64,000 bases of DNA from Batrachochytrium dendrobatidis JAM81 (GCF_000203795.2 NW_006281105.1:806001-870000); one strand, 5' to 3'; shown: positions 38,907 to 51,824, counted from the first letter of the stretch. Numbers and translations are program-made. The notes: generated by a model not told the origin, from the letters alone.

Positions 38907-41113
38907 ATGTCGTTCCGGGAAATGAAAAGTAAACCGCAATTGTATCGTTTATTTTTTGTGCATATTTTCACTCTCTTTACTAATGGCTTTTGTTCGTATT
39001 AACTACCCGATAAGCATTTACGGAAAAGATGCGCGGATTAGGATATCCTAAACGTATATCTATGGAAAGCTTTAGAACTCCAAATTTTGACCTTGTGTCG
39101 GATATATTGTATTGGCTAGTAAAAAAGTATATCCAGTTTATTGTAACAGCACTTTAAAATCATATATGCAACACCAACCCATTTAGTAACCAATGTTATT
39201 AGCTATGACCCATCTATTGATATCTCCAATGATATCAGCTCTGAGCAGGACCGTGTTATTTTTGTTAAATCCATTGCATTGTTCATGGTAACTATCCACC
39301 TTGACTATAACTGCAGTTATTTTTGATATTGACAAAAGATTACCAAGTATGGAAAGTATTTACAGCATCCACTTTACCATTTTAGGCTCCAAAAGCACAC
39401 ATTCAACTCAATACACGTAAGCTTTATACGGCGGATGGTTATGCAGTCAAAGAACTTCTTAAAATCGTCAATATTCTATATGAAGCACATACAATGCGTT
39501 TGGATCACAACAGTGTAAGTATACTCTACAGTGCACACTTTTTTCAGAATTATATGCGACTAATTTGAAACATCAAAATTTACTAGAATCAATCAACTAT
39601 TCAGCCATTGGATATTTCTAATCGTATTGGTAAACTAAAGGCTAGTCGTACTTTGGCATCAGAAATCATTGAGAAAGGTGCAGAGCTATACGATCTTCTC
39701 GGACAAGAAATATCTCTAAGAGTATGTATACCTATAATATGCATGCAAAAGTCGGATATGTTGATGTAAACACGAATAACAATAAATTTGATAAAATGGG
39801 ATGCACAGGATCGACGCACGGATGTGATTTCTCGACCATTTGAGTTGGCAGAAATGGAACAGGCCGTAACAGCTGCAGTGAATACTCTTCGTGATCAAAT
39901 GACAGTCACACGGACTGGAATGGATAATTTACATTCAGATGAAATTAACTTGCTGGCAAAAATTGAAAAGAAAAAGGTGGAGCGAGACCGAGCTGAAAAG
40001 CGTTTAAAATCATTACAAGGAGTTCGGTATGTTGACATTGATTTCAAAAGGCTGGATTAGAATAGTTTTGAAATCAAGTTGGTATAGTTTCAACAGCATC
40101 TTGTTACTTATTTGGGTTATCATATACATTCAAACTACTATAGTCCAGCATATATGGATGAGTATGAAAAAATTGAAGTAGAGCTTTCCAGATTGTATGA
40201 AACCTATATGGAAAAGTTTCGTAATCTGGCGTTTTTGGAACAACAGCTTGATGAATATAACCGCGAAGAGCAAAACAAAAGTGAAGAAACCGAGTCGTCA
40301 ATGAAGCGGATGCAGAATCGATTGCGTGAGGAAGAGCTACGACTGCTGCGTGGTGAAAAAGAGATTGAAAAGAGTACTAGTATTAGAAGTCGTGGTGGAC
40401 ATAATGAACGACCAGCAGGTACAAACGAATGATTCTAGTTTTTTAATGAACATATGCTTGAGATGTAAGTAAATGATCAACGCTGACTGATTACGATTAC
40501 TTTTATAGCTGCTGGGTCTCGATCGCGTAGCTTAAACCTAGATGATGACGATTTGAAAAGTAGCACTGAAAACAGCAGTATATCAGATGATCCAAACAGT
40601 GATCGTGATGAGGTGACTTGGCCCAATTTGTTCTACAATTTCGCATCACTCTAACAGCGCCTATTTTGCTATTGAAATGTATAGGATGAAGAAGGATCCA
40701 TTGATACAGCGTTGTCAAATGCCGATATTGTTCAAGATGACATGGATGATGAGATATTTACTTCAAGAGAAAGTTTAGACCACAGTAGAGATGTCAATCG
40801 AGTAACAAGAGCACGTAGTACACGACCTAGACGTGCAGGAGAGAATAGTCAGAGTACAATACAGCGGTCAGGGGGCGATAGTGCAGCTGGAATGCGCATG
40901 CTAGGATCCGGGGTAAAGTCTAGCGGATCTGGTATAGCAGGAAAAAGCAGGACTAGTCAAGTTTCAGATGAAATGAGAGAAAGAAGAGGTCAAAACAAAC
41001 ATGATGATGAAGAGTCGGAAGAAGAGATAGAAATGGAGGACGACGAAGAAACAAATGACTCGGGATCAGAGTTTGGGAGCAGACACGGCGTAGATTACGA
41101 TAACGACTTTTAA
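38907..41113 (+). CDS. IFT38: Intraflagellar transport protein IFT38 (CLUAP1)
   Basis: IFT-B complex subunit needed for anterograde transport in the flagellum. Exons 38907-38928, 39015-39126, 39203-39287, 39386-39514, 39587-39721, 39809-40026, 40144-40418, 40509-40612, 40685-41113; 502 residues. The whole CLUAP1 domain is recognisable: MSFREM start, [83 protein letters not shown], then the coiled coil [20 protein letters not shown] and [14 protein letters not shown]. The first exon carries only seven codons plus one base and was chosen because MSFREMK-TFTEKMR aligns with the animal N-terminus. The last 180 residues are disordered, ending in an acidic tail, as in other IFT38 proteins. It shares a 133-bp promoter with the CEP95-like gene. 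Confidence 0.95.
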
Positions 41114-41595
41114 GCAATGTTTTAAATCAAACAAATGAATCTGAATTAGAGTTTGAAAGCAACCATTTTTTTATGGTCAGGTTTGTACTTGATGATTTGA
41201 ATGGCAAGAACATTTATTGATTGTATCTCGTGTACTACGGCGATAATCCGACGTATTGATACGCTCAGTTTCCTGAACAACCTTTTCCTGCTGATTTCAG
41301 TATAAAACGTCACTCATTTAGTCCAACGACTGCTTCTAATCTTGGTGTTGGTTTTGTTCTGACGCGAGAGTTTCAGCATTCCATCCAGTCTATATTAACC
41401 TGAAACAATCGTACAATTTTACAAATGAATAATTCATGTGTTCAAAATGCAGCAACAGCAGCTTGTCTGATACTATCGAAATGGTTTCAAAACATGGCGA
41501 AATTGAGTTGAAATAGAAATAAATATTTTCATTCCATTCTCATTCCTTTTGTCTGCAACTGTAAAATCCAACATTGAACAAGCAGACTCGACAGA
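41114..41595. other. Intergenic, upstream of RasGEF gene
   Basis: 482 bp between two plus-strand genes; holds the IFT38 3' UTR and the promoter and leader of the RasGEF gene. No supported coding exon, though the true first exon of the RasGEF gene could lie here. Confidence 0.45.
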
Positions 41596-44500
41596 ATGAT
41601 ACAGTTGAGTAATGATGAATTGCTATACTTTCAGCAACCAGTATTGATTTACATGATCGTTATTGATATTTGGCTTTCTGATGATATTCATTTTATAATT
41701 GCTATCATAGAAGCTCATCAGATCAGGATAAAGCTCCACAAACTATACAGCAAAAACACATTGTATATCAAGAAGAACAGTTTGCTCAACAACCACTTCC
41801 TCAACCACCTCAACCTACTGCAGCAAAGAACATTGTAGTGACTGCTTTGTATGATTACGAAGCCCAGGGGGAGAATGAACTATCACTTGTTGAAGGCAGC
41901 GTGATTCAAGTGCTTACTCGGCTACCTTCTGGCTGGTGGAATGGAGTCTGTGGAGGAAAGCAAGGATGGTAAGACATTTCTCTATACCAGTCTGATGTTA
42001 TGACTGAATGATTATGCACATATGCAGGATGGAGTTGTGCACAATTAAACGATCGCTATTTATCAATGGCCTGGTTCCAACTTGATAGCGACCATTCATT
42101 GACAGGATTGTCAGGATTTCTATTTTATTCCTTTTAGCACATACTCATCGCATGCATTAGCTCATATTCGTTGTATTTTGGGGCAATCGAGCCTTGTTTG
42201 CAATGATAGAACTGTGGCGTTGTCTTGATAACTTGACATATTGGAATTGTTTCAAATTGGCTGAATTACTTGTTTGATACCATGGCTTAATATAATTGTA
42301 GGTTTCCATTCAATTTTGTATCTACTCCTGTGATCATCCCTGCACCACTCACCATACAGGTATCGTATTATGGAATCGTCTTTTAGCTGAATTTTTGAAT
42401 CTCAGCCTCATTTTCCAACAAATCTGTTGTTGGTATATTACCTCGTTTCAACTGACATTGGTGTCGATATCAATTTTTTAGACTGAGAGTTTGGATCGGA
42501 CACCCTCGGAAAGTTCCATTTTAGCTAGTGCCAATGCTCAGCTAATCCAGTCTCAAAATCAGCTCCTGTCTAGACACAGCCATGCTTCTAGTCACAGCAG
42601 AAATTCTACCGAATCTTCAACCGGCCATCCTAGCTTTATTCCTACCCGCAAGCCAATTTTGCGTCCTAACGATGCTGACCAAAATGATATTGATGTGTGT
42701 TTATTATGCCCTCGTTTTTGATCAACTGTATTTTGGTATTTGATTCACTAAATATCTCAAATATTATTCCCTCATTTAGCTCCCGCCTAATTGGGGCGTC
42801 AAGGCAACTGCAGATGGCAGAATTTATTACTATAATTTACATACCGACGAAACTCGCTGGACTCTTCCTGAAGCCAGCCCACTTGATGTAAGTGGCTGAA
42901 ATTAGGGGCTCTATTACGTCAAAGTGGCCTTTTATTATTCCATTTTTAACTTGAATTATGCTTTATTTTTAGAATACGGAAATTCCTATTGCAGCAGTCA
43001 CTGAAAATGCTACTGAAATAGCGGCTACTTTTGCAGAGGATCAACTTGATGTCGATACTTCTATCGAATGGACTTGGCCTGGACTCACAAACCAAATCAT
43101 TGTGCATATTCATTTGTTGGCAACTGCTGTCAAGTCATCGCGCAAGGATAAATACGTTCCTGCAACATCAGCCATTGTGGATTCTATCCGTATCATGCTA
43201 TATGCATCTGGCACACCAAAGCGTGACTCGCCAATCTTGGCAGCCAACAAAACTCTTAGAACGTATCATCGTCAAGTTCTTTTTTCTCTGGCAAAATTGG
43301 TCCTCGCTGCAAAAACTGCATCTGGAGTATGGCCTCCTCCGGACGCAGCAGAAAATCTGTTGCAGATCAATAACGACGTGCTGATATCTGTTCGTCATCT
43401 TTCTGCCGAGGCGGCAGAGAATAACATCAAGATACATCAAATTGATTCACTAGAATCGACACCTGTTGATGGAAATATCGTGTCATCAGACTCTAAATGT
43501 GATACTACACATGCGGCTTCAGACGTCGATGAAGAATTGGAGTCCAATGCATTACCTTCTAGCGCTGAGCTTTTAAGCTCGCTAGAAGGATCAATGAAAA
43601 AAACAATGGCTTTAATAGTTGAACTTGCCGATCCTGTCCAGGTGCGAACATTAAGAATAAAGTCACCCGAGCCTGGAGAAGCACCAGAATCAAAAATTCC
43701 ATTCATATCGCACACATCACTGTTTTCAATAGTGCGATCCATTCTTAAAGAAGTCGGCAACTTTTTTGAGCTAATTGATGATATCCCACTTGACTCTCTT
43801 TCCAATGATCTTACAGTTGATTTCAAAGTCAATCGACTGGCGTTAACAAATGCCATTTCTGGTCTAGTGACCTCCACAGGCCATGCCACTAATGCTCTGC
43901 TCGTTTCCAACGCTATACAAGATATCTCGGCTGCTGCAAATCTCGTGGAAAAGTCTGTCAAGGAATTGTTAATTTCAACCAAATTCTTGATTGAAGAAAA
44001 AGAAAGTGTTGAGCAAATGACACTTCAGACCTACATTGATCAGCACAATCAAGTCAACCGTCCTTCTTCAGCCGATCTGTATGCTCGTAATAGACGTGCA
44101 ATGTCAATGTCTTTTTCACAGGCACAAAACATTTCTCAAACAAACAGCCACAGTGCACATACAAAACAAGAAGAGGATATATCACATTCTGTTCCTCTTC
44201 GTGGACTAACTGTGAGTGAAAATATTGGCGAACGTATTCCTCGTGGACCTCGATATGCTATAGCAGACTCTACCATTATAGATGAACTGGATGATCCGGC
44301 ATTTTCAGTTGGTGGAAGGCGTACATCAAAACTGCGCAAAATTCTTGGTGAAGACGCACCGCCGATTATAAAGCTAAAGGTAAACTCGTATAGCCTATTG
44401 GTTTGTATTTAAAAATGCACACATGTTTAAACGTGATTTGTTCATATTGTAGCCCGACATTCCATGGTATCTTCAATACGACTATGGGCCAAATGATATT

Positions 44501-46041
44501 ATTTTAAACATGGAAAACAATATTCGTGGTGGTACTTTAGAAGCACTTGTTGAAAAACTCACTCTTCACGACTCTGTTGGTAAGTAACACTATTAAGATA
44601 TCAATCTGCATATATTTATTAGATGATGGTTTTGTTGATCCAATGTTTTTTATGCATTCTTTTATAAACAGATGCCAATTTCGTTCAATGCTTTCTCATT
44701 ACATACAAGTCATTTACCAACTCGGTGGATCTTGTGAAACTACTTGAACGGCGATTTTTGATGCCTCAACCTGAAGGTCTTACAAATTACCAACTTGCCG
44801 AATGGAAAGACAAAAAACTTACTCCTATTCGATTGAGAGTATTCAATGTTCTTAAATCCTGGTTTGAAAACTATCTTGGGCAAGAGCAACAGGATATCCA
44901 GGCATTGATGCTGGTGCGCAATTTTGCCGAGTTCAAAATGTCAGACTATATGGAAGCGGCCTCTTCTCAGCTTATTCGCTTGATCGATCGCCGTCTTGCT
45001 AATGGGCCTGCACTATCTACTGGTCGACTAGTGGCCGTTGCTGCCAATCGTGATTATCCCCAACCGATTCTTCCCAAAAACATTCGAAAGTTTCGCTTTT
45101 TGGATCTGGACCCTCTGGAGGTGGCTCGACAACTTACCATCAAGGAAGGAGATATTTTTGTGTCCATTCAGCTTTCTGAATTTTTAAACAAAGCGTGGTC
45201 TCGTAAGGATCAACCAGAACTGGGTATCAATGTGAATCGCATGAGCTCGCTGTCTAACCGGATTATTGCGTGGGTGGGTGCAACTATTTTGGGAGAGCCA
45301 GATCTTAAAAAACGAGCAAAAACCATGACGCACTTTATTTTGGTTGCCGAGGTAAGTTTACATGATCAATATTATACTTGATGCCATTCACTCATTTTAT
45401 TTTTATGGCTTGATTATTTAGAAATGCTTTTCGCTAAACAACTATAGTAGTTTAATGAACATCATTGGTACGCTTGATTCCGCTCACGTACATCGACTTA
45501 AAAAGACGTGGGAGCTTGTTTCATCCAAGCAAATAGCCACATATGAATCTCTTCGAGAAACCATGTCTCCACAGCGCAACTTTATCAATTACAGAAACGC
45601 TTTGCATTCAGTCAATCCTCCCGCCATCCCCTTTGTCGGCTGTTATCTTACTGATCTTACATTTATTGCTGATGGAAATCCAGATACGCTCAAGGGTCGT
45701 GAACATATAATCAACTTTGCAAAAATGTCCAAAACAGCCGAGACGTTGAGAGATATTCAACAATTTCAGCATATCAAGTATGCATTGCACAAGGTTCCCG
45801 AAATTCAAGAATTTTTGGACTCGGTATTGATTGAAGATGCTACCGAGACTGAGTTTTATGATATGTCGTTGAAAGTGGAGCCCCGCAACACGTAAGATCG
45901 AGCACATGCATTGCTATTCATTGTTGTATTTCGATGCACTATTCATGCTCTATACTGATGATATACAGATCTGCGAGAGATCCGGAAGAAAACCGGCTGA
46001 ATATACTTTTGCAAGAGTCTGGATTTGTGAATATGAGTTAG
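41596..46041 (+). CDS. Cdc25-type Ras guanine nucleotide exchange factor with SH3 and WW domains
   Basis: Activates Ras-family GTPases by GDP release. Exons 41596-41608, 41722-41968, 42302-42359, 42482-42694, 42780-42887, 42973-44379, 44453-44579, 44672-45351, 45422-45891, 45969-46041; 1131 residues. Order: Q/P-rich start; SH3 (about 42-95; ALYDYEA, GWW, GWFPFNFV); WW domain (178-213; LPPNWGVKATADGRIYYYN then TRWTLPE); a long helical linker; RasGEF_N (about 683-760; GGTLEALVEKLTLHDSVD); and the catalytic Cdc25 domain (about 860-1110; DLDPLEVARQLT, NRMSSLSNRIIAWV, PPAIPFVGCYLTDLTF). SH3 plus RasGEF is the layout of fungal Cdc25/Sdc25; the WW domain is an addition. The 13-nt first coding exon is the weakest part: it is the only in-frame upstream Met I could join. 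The 333-nt second intron is unusually long here. Confidence 0.9.
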
Positions 46042-46486
46042 GGATGGTCAAGCATACCCTTCTTGCTTTTCATTATCGGATATGTCTCATCTGCATCATT
46101 ATATTATGTTTTAAAACAAGTTCATTGTTTTAAATATACAGGGCATATTAACATTTACTTTTCTTGATAAAAACTAAAGATATTTTAAATGAAACTAAAC
46201 TACATGTAATTGAATGAATCGAGTTTGTCGTTGTATAGGTTGAGCTTGTTTTGATTTAAACAGCAACGATTTTATGTGAATACGGCTGTAAAGTGGATCA
46301 TTCATTGTTATACTGACGATAATTCATTTGAAACTTGGCAAGGAACAAATGAATTATATAGCCGACCTTTTCACTTTAAATCAATCCAAAATACTTATTA
46401 CAGCATATAACTCAAATTTTGTTTATCGAAACAATTACGATTAAAGCAGGGTAAGAGATGAACGGATCAATGTTATGAAGAACAGT
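46042..46486. other. Intergenic, convergent 3' ends
   Basis: 445 bp between the 3' ends of the RasGEF gene (+) and the desaturase (-). It contains a TGAATACGGCTG element (46277-46288). Nothing coding is seen. Confidence 0.5.
46277..46288 (+). repeat. TGAATACGGCTG element, copy 3
   Basis: Forward copy in the context TTTTATGTGAATACGGCTG, near-identical to the copy at 31245-31263 and again in a 3'-3' spacer. Confidence 0.45.
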
Positions 46487-48926
46487 TTAATCAGCACGCT
46501 GGATTTGGAGTTTAGTAGCCAAACGAGCAATTGTGCCAAGACGACCCACAACTTCTCCCATGCCAGACATAAATCCAGTGCAATGATACGGAATGTTGTG
46601 TCGTTTGCAAATATCGTGCACAATAGGTGCAACATATTTAAGATTATGGCGAGGAACGGTGGGAAACATGTGGTGCTCAATCTATGTTTAAAATCAATTC
46701 AAATGGTCAAGATCCAAGTTTGAGTCAGCCATGTGTACAAAGTATGATCAAAAGATATGAAAATATGAGATTTACCTGGAAATTAAGTCCACCAGTGAAC
46801 CAGTTATTGAAATGCGTGGGATCGACATTTCGACCAGTGCGAATGGAGATTTCGTAAAACTCCATTTTTTGAGCATCCTTGATAGAGTAAACAGGCATGC
46901 CATTCTATAAACAGCATCAAGCAGGTCAGCCACAAGCAACTTGAATGGCATTGTAATTCAATACAAAATTGATGGCCTATTTGTGCACAAAAAGTAGCTC
47001 ATTTACAGAGAATATCAACATACATGGTTAAGAGAAAACACGGAAGCCAGAAAGATACCACAGAAGAGTTGAGCAAGAAGAATCCAAACAAGCCCGCGTA
47101 CGGGATGCACCAACAAAAAGGCAGCACCGAATAGCCAAGAATAATGTACGGCCAAACACACACGCTCAACAACAGGAAGTGTGGGAAAGGTAAACTTCTT
47201 GGTCGACTGGATATTCCATGTCAATGATTGAAGAGCCCACATAACACGGGCAAAAGTCAGCAAGGGAAAGTAAAGAATAGGCTGGTTCTGAACAAGAAAT
47301 TCAGCAACTTTCTGATCGCTGATATCTGCAAATCCTTCAATTGCGTGTTCAGACCTATATAGTATCAAAGAATGAGTTGGATATAATTGTAGATAAAAAT
47401 ACACCAATAATATCATGTACCCACCAGGCAAGATAAGGCATTGTATCAATATCTGGATCTTTAGAGTGTATATTTGTAGTGCTGTGATGCGTGCAGTGCT
47501 TGTCTTTCCACCTGGGGAAATGCGAAGCATTTAAATTAGTCGGGGTTAGTTGTTGTTACATTTTGAAATCAAGCATCAGCCAATAAAATACCATGCGACG
47601 GAAAAGCCTAAAGTTAAAAGCATTAGATTCAACAATAGATTTACAATACCAACTCATCCCAAGCAGTTGCAAAACAAAGCCACCGACATACCTTGGCACA
47701 CATTGCCAATGAAATAGCCCATGGCATTATTATAAGAGCGAGTTTTGAATACTTGATGATGCAAGAAATCATGGGCTAGCCAGCCAGACTGCTGCCAGAA
47801 CAGAGCGAGAATGAAGCTTGAAGTAATCAGCCCAGCAATGTTGTTTCCATATGCTGCCAAAATAAAGATTGATACGGTAAGCATGGTTAGATTAGCGGTC
47901 AACTTTCCGGCATAATAGAGAGGGTCTGCCTTGTTCCAGTTGTTTTGTTTAATCTTGGTGCGCAGCTCTTGGACTTCATTCAAAAAACCTGCAAAATAAA
48001 AGAGTTAGTAGCCGACTAATGCAACATTTACAAAAGGATGAATGAGTATCTAAAGTTGGTTAAACCGATAGATAAACGGTGAAGACCAATATTCTAGCGA
48101 TCTGACCAAAGCCTTTAGACAGCGCGGAAGAGCGGAATATTATTTATACACGATTTGAGTCAGAATGATAACAGTATTCACTATCAACAAGTGTCACTTG
48201 AACAGTGATTGGCTCACTGAGAGCCCGGATAGGTTGTAAAGGCAGAAAGAGGCTGAATGTGTAAAAGTCGACCCAGTTCATGCACTGGCAAGCATTGGAA
48301 GTGAAGTGGAGAATCAAAGTATTACCGCTGGGCTTGATGATCTCCGATGGAGCCAATTCTCCAACATAGAACTTGGACAGCATGGAGACTGCTTTGGGTC
48401 CATGCATGGCTTCAAATGCACCTAAATGCATGTATTGGATTACCAAAAATGGTTAGTAATCTTACAACTCATGACTGTCAGTGAAATAGACGAGTGCATA
48501 CCACTGGCATCGTATCCGACCTGAAACAAACAAATGCAATCATTAGTATTAGTAATACAACATGGTTTGGATTCAGCTCAATAAACCGAATCTTTTAAAT
48601 GGGTAGATGAGGCGGTTGCTAATGTTGGTATTTCTGGTCCATTCAATCAAAACAAGAGCCATGTGAATGCAATAAAGCAGTCCAATGAGCATCAAACTTG
48701 CCTGGGATAGAGCAACATTACCGCCAGGATGCCAATTGGCAAACGAACCACCGATATCATACACTTTGTTCTGGATAACAATGTATGCAGCTACATGCGA
48801 GGTTGCTTTTGCTGAAGTCGAAGATTTAGCAGCTTCGGCAAAAGCATCTCCGGATGCATGCACTTGTGCCCAAGTGAATTGAGCAGCAGATTGTTTCTTA
48901 GTCTCAGACGGTTGAGAAGCTGTCAT
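46487..48926 (-). CDS. Cytochrome b5-fusion front-end fatty acid desaturase
   Basis: ER-membrane desaturase that inserts a double bond between an existing one and the carboxyl end (delta-6 or delta-5 type) in polyunsaturated fatty acid or sphingolipid-base synthesis. Exons: 48926-48702, 48520-48502, 48421-48326, 47988-47692, 47607-47592, 47511-47425, 47354-47024, 46904-46776, 46681-46487; 464 residues. The N-terminal cytochrome b5 domain has the heme motif HPGG (66-69). The three histidine boxes are HDFLH (186-190), HCTHH (223-227) and QIEHH (400-404); Gln in the third box marks front-end desaturases. TWSEHA-like LAWSEHAIEGF resembles Mortierella-type delta-6 enzymes. Two exons are only 19 and 16 nt, and intron 1 uses a GC donor. 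Regioselectivity cannot be read from sequence. Confidence 0.9.
48521..48701 (-). other. GC-AG intron in the desaturase gene
   Basis: Donor CAG|GCAAGT, acceptor TTTCAG; joins the HPGG exon to a 19-nt exon (VGYDAS plus one base) and completes the cytochrome b5 fold in frame. Confidence 0.82.
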
Positions 48927-49166
48927 TGACTCGGAGATAAAACTGTAATGATATTGGCTCTAACTTTAGATCCGACTGTTGTGTTAACTAGCCGAAATTA
49001 TCAATAATTTTATTGGAATGTTTGTCAGATTTGTGTTGAGCGGCAGTCCCCAAAATTAAAGTGAAAACCATTCAAGTTTGGTTGCTGCAGTCATTCGTGT
49101 CTTGTCAGAATCACTCGAATTGGCTGATTCAACATAATGTAAACACTCGAGTGTATCAGGAGTTGA

Positions 49167-50203
49167 CTAGATATTCCTGCTCATAATCAGATCGTGTAAC
49201 GAGGGTGTTCCACCACTACTCGCACCGTGCAAGTCTTGCATAGGTATTTGGGATGCTCCAATAGCTTCTGAGCCTGCACCACCAGGTGGTGCTAAAGTAT
49301 TTGTACTTCCACTCAGCGGTATGCTTACTGGCCGTGGTAGAATAGGTATAATCATGTTATTAAATTTGGAGTCGGGAGCAGATTCCCATGTGCCAAGTGT
49401 TGTGATGCCTGCTTCAGACGCAATCTTCTCTGCCTCTGCTTCTCTCTCACGATCTTCTCGTTGTAATAGCATATTCTATCAATACATGGTCATTGGATAA
49501 TAGGATTAGTTTTTATCATTTTTACTCCATCTAGCCTCGAGCTCAATCGTGATTTAAATCATACCGCTTGAAATTCGTTTGCTACAGGAACTTGTCGAGG
49601 CGGACGCCGTTGCAATTTAGAGTCGCTAAATGGTCCATTCACCACTTCGTATCCAGATAATAAAATGCCTCGCATAGATGCTGCTTTGGCCATCCTACAT
49701 AAACGAATGCATTTGAAAGCATAGCAAGCGTCAGTAGGATCGATATGATGATTAAATCCACCAAGATCTCAAAATAGATGCCAAAGCCTTACATAGGTGT
49801 TAGCTGTGGTTGGTATGGATGTGGTGTATCCTCTATTCTCGGTCGTTTCAAGTGTGGCATGCTACTATCCACTGGATATCCAGAGTTTGTTGAACTGCCC
49901 TTTCTACCTCCATTCCTATACGATTCAAGTAGCAACATTGTCAACTCATGTTTGATCCATTGTTTACTGCCATATCCATAATGGTCCTCATGTCGAAACA
50001 AGCGCAAACATGATATAGCTGCCTTACATTGATGATTGTCGGCTCATGGCTACATCTGGTCGTTGTCCGTTGGATTTATGAGGTTGCTGAAAATGTTGAG
50101 TTTTTTGAAACGATGGTGTATGTTGGAGCATTGGGCTCTGCGTATCTAGAGGCTGTTGCTGTTCAAAGTATTGCGACTGGTTAATCTGTTGAGAGTCGTT
50201 CAT
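49167..50203 (-). CDS. Q-rich hypothetical protein, possibly nuclear
   Basis: Not recognised. Exons: 50203-50028, 49915-49793, 49694-49565, 49475-49167; 245 residues. Residues 1-55 are rich in Gln, Ser and Pro; a basic KRPR motif near residue 80 could be a nuclear localisation signal. A central stretch GILLSGYEVVNGPF and a following basic PPRQVPVANEFQA look conserved in style, then comes a short charged helix REDREREAEAEKIASEAG and a Gly/Pro/Ser-rich tail. All introns have good GT-AG borders and keep the frame, which argues for a real gene. Composition resembles transcription-associated proteins, but I assign no function. Confidence 0.55.
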
Positions 50204-50730
50204 ATATTTTACAACTGTATCCACGTAAAATAAAAGTTGTATTTATCTTGCAGTCTCTATTTTGGTTTAGAATAATGGTCAAATATTTATTGCACATTCT
50301 TGAAACAACTTGAACAGTCTTAATTGATGCAACATTCATATACAATCAAATTATAGTTTTGAAATGAGATTATACGCTTTGGCCTCTGTTTTCATACCCC
50401 TACATTGTACAACTATCAGGTTTCCAACCCAGATATTGATTAGACTGTTCTCAAGCCTACAAATTCATCCTTGTCGCATCCTAAACTCTCAAATACGCTC
50501 CTGTTCTAGTTTGAGAAAACAGATCGCATGTCATGAGAATGTAACTGTTGTTTCCATATTGATCACAAAGAGAAACCCCAATCAACTGATACCAATCATT
50601 GGAAAGACTGACTGTTTACCATGTACTTTGATACTTTTGGTGTTTTATTCTGCTTGAATACGACAGTAATCCAGCAATGACTTTGTGGCGAGATCAAATG
50701 TTTTAATGTTGAAGACCAATTTATATCATT
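50204..50730. other. Intergenic
   Basis: 527 bp upstream of the Q-rich gene. A 97-codon open frame on the plus strand (50364-50657) has no recognisable features and is probably chance. Confidence 0.4.
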
Positions 50731-51292
50731 TATACTAGAATATAAACAACATTTGATGGTACCGTTTTAGTTGAATCTGCTAAATCCATTGTACTAGTTT
50801 GTACTTTTTCGCTTTTTTCACTTCCCTACGCAACAATCAAATGTCTGCAAGAAAGCCGCTGGAAATGGAACAAGTTTGTGGAAATAGGAAACAGCATACA
50901 CAGGATGAGAAGGCAACTTCGTATTGATAGAGCACAAGACACTTTACTATTGGTGAAAGTACTTTGAAGAACTGAATGCCTTTTTGGCTCACAACGCTAC
51001 AAACTCTATGAAACTCTCTTACCCAAAATAGCAGAGCATCTGGGTGGAAACGCTGAAGTCATTCAAACTGCTGTCAAGGAATACTTTCTCATTCAACACT
51101 GCAAGGCAGGTCTTGACGAAAGTCTCTTTGATATTACATTTTCTCCAAAAAAGAGCGGAATCCAAACTGGATTCACTTGTAATGTCAACAATGGAACTCA
51201 AAGTGTTCGCTATTACATCAAGACGCATCAATACGGACCAACAAAAGACAATATAAAAAGTATCAAACCACCAGATACAAAGGAGCTGTTTG
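50731..51292 (+). repeat. Inverted repeat, left arm (partial gene copy)
   Basis: About 562 bp that recurs in reverse orientation at 52385-52947 with high identity by eye (long identical runs, scattered substitutions). It covers a promoter-like segment (ACTAGTTTGTACTTTTTCGC onward) and the 5' half of the gene in the right arm; identity ends abruptly after GATACAAAGGAG. Confidence 0.85.
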
Positions 51293-51339
51293 ATGGTATT
51301 AATGGCTCTATTCAATTGCTTGCAAGGTGTAACTATTGA
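50968..51339 (+). pseudogene. Truncated copy of the 51825-52709 gene
   Basis: The same reading frame as in the right arm is open from just after TGA 50965-50967, encoding ECLFGSQRYKLYETLLPKIA and about 85 further shared residues, then runs into unrelated sequence after the repeat ends and stops at TGA 51337-51339. It lacks the 3' half of the parent and has no start codon, so it is most likely dead. Confidence 0.7.
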
Positions 51340-51824
51340 GTTTTTTCAAGTCAGAAAGCAGTTTTCAAGAGCAAAACGGTCCTGCCAATGAATTGCCTAA
51401 TTTGCAAGTACTTTGACATTGATCTGCTGGTAAGATTGTTGGTTCTCAATTCAAACTTGTAAATGATAGTTGATTCTTGCATTGATATCCATATAGGAAC
51501 TCACTGCATACGGATCATGATAGGTGTTTCTGAATTAATGACAGATAATGCAACTTCTCCAACAGCGAATCCCCTCCCACTTCTGAAAGTATCAAAACTA
51601 ATTTCTAGACAACAAATACGCACAATGACTTCCAAATGTATTGATTAGTTTGAGCCTGTCTTACAAAGCAGTGTTACTGAGAGTAGCAACTCTTATCCAG
51701 GTAGTGATTTGCTCAGATATTACAGTTGTAATATTACACATCTTCCATTTTTCCTGATACCAATATAATGAAAACTCTCGACATTTAAAGGTAAATGCAT
51801 AGACAGAAGATTGCATATATTATT
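51340..51824. other. Spacer inside the inverted repeat pair
   Basis: 485 bp with no supported gene, between the truncated copy and the stop codon of the longer copy. Confidence 0.4.

Noticed and set aside
50364..50657. 97-codon plus-strand ORF
   Set aside because: No motif or neighbouring exons; composition typical of random AT-rich spacer.
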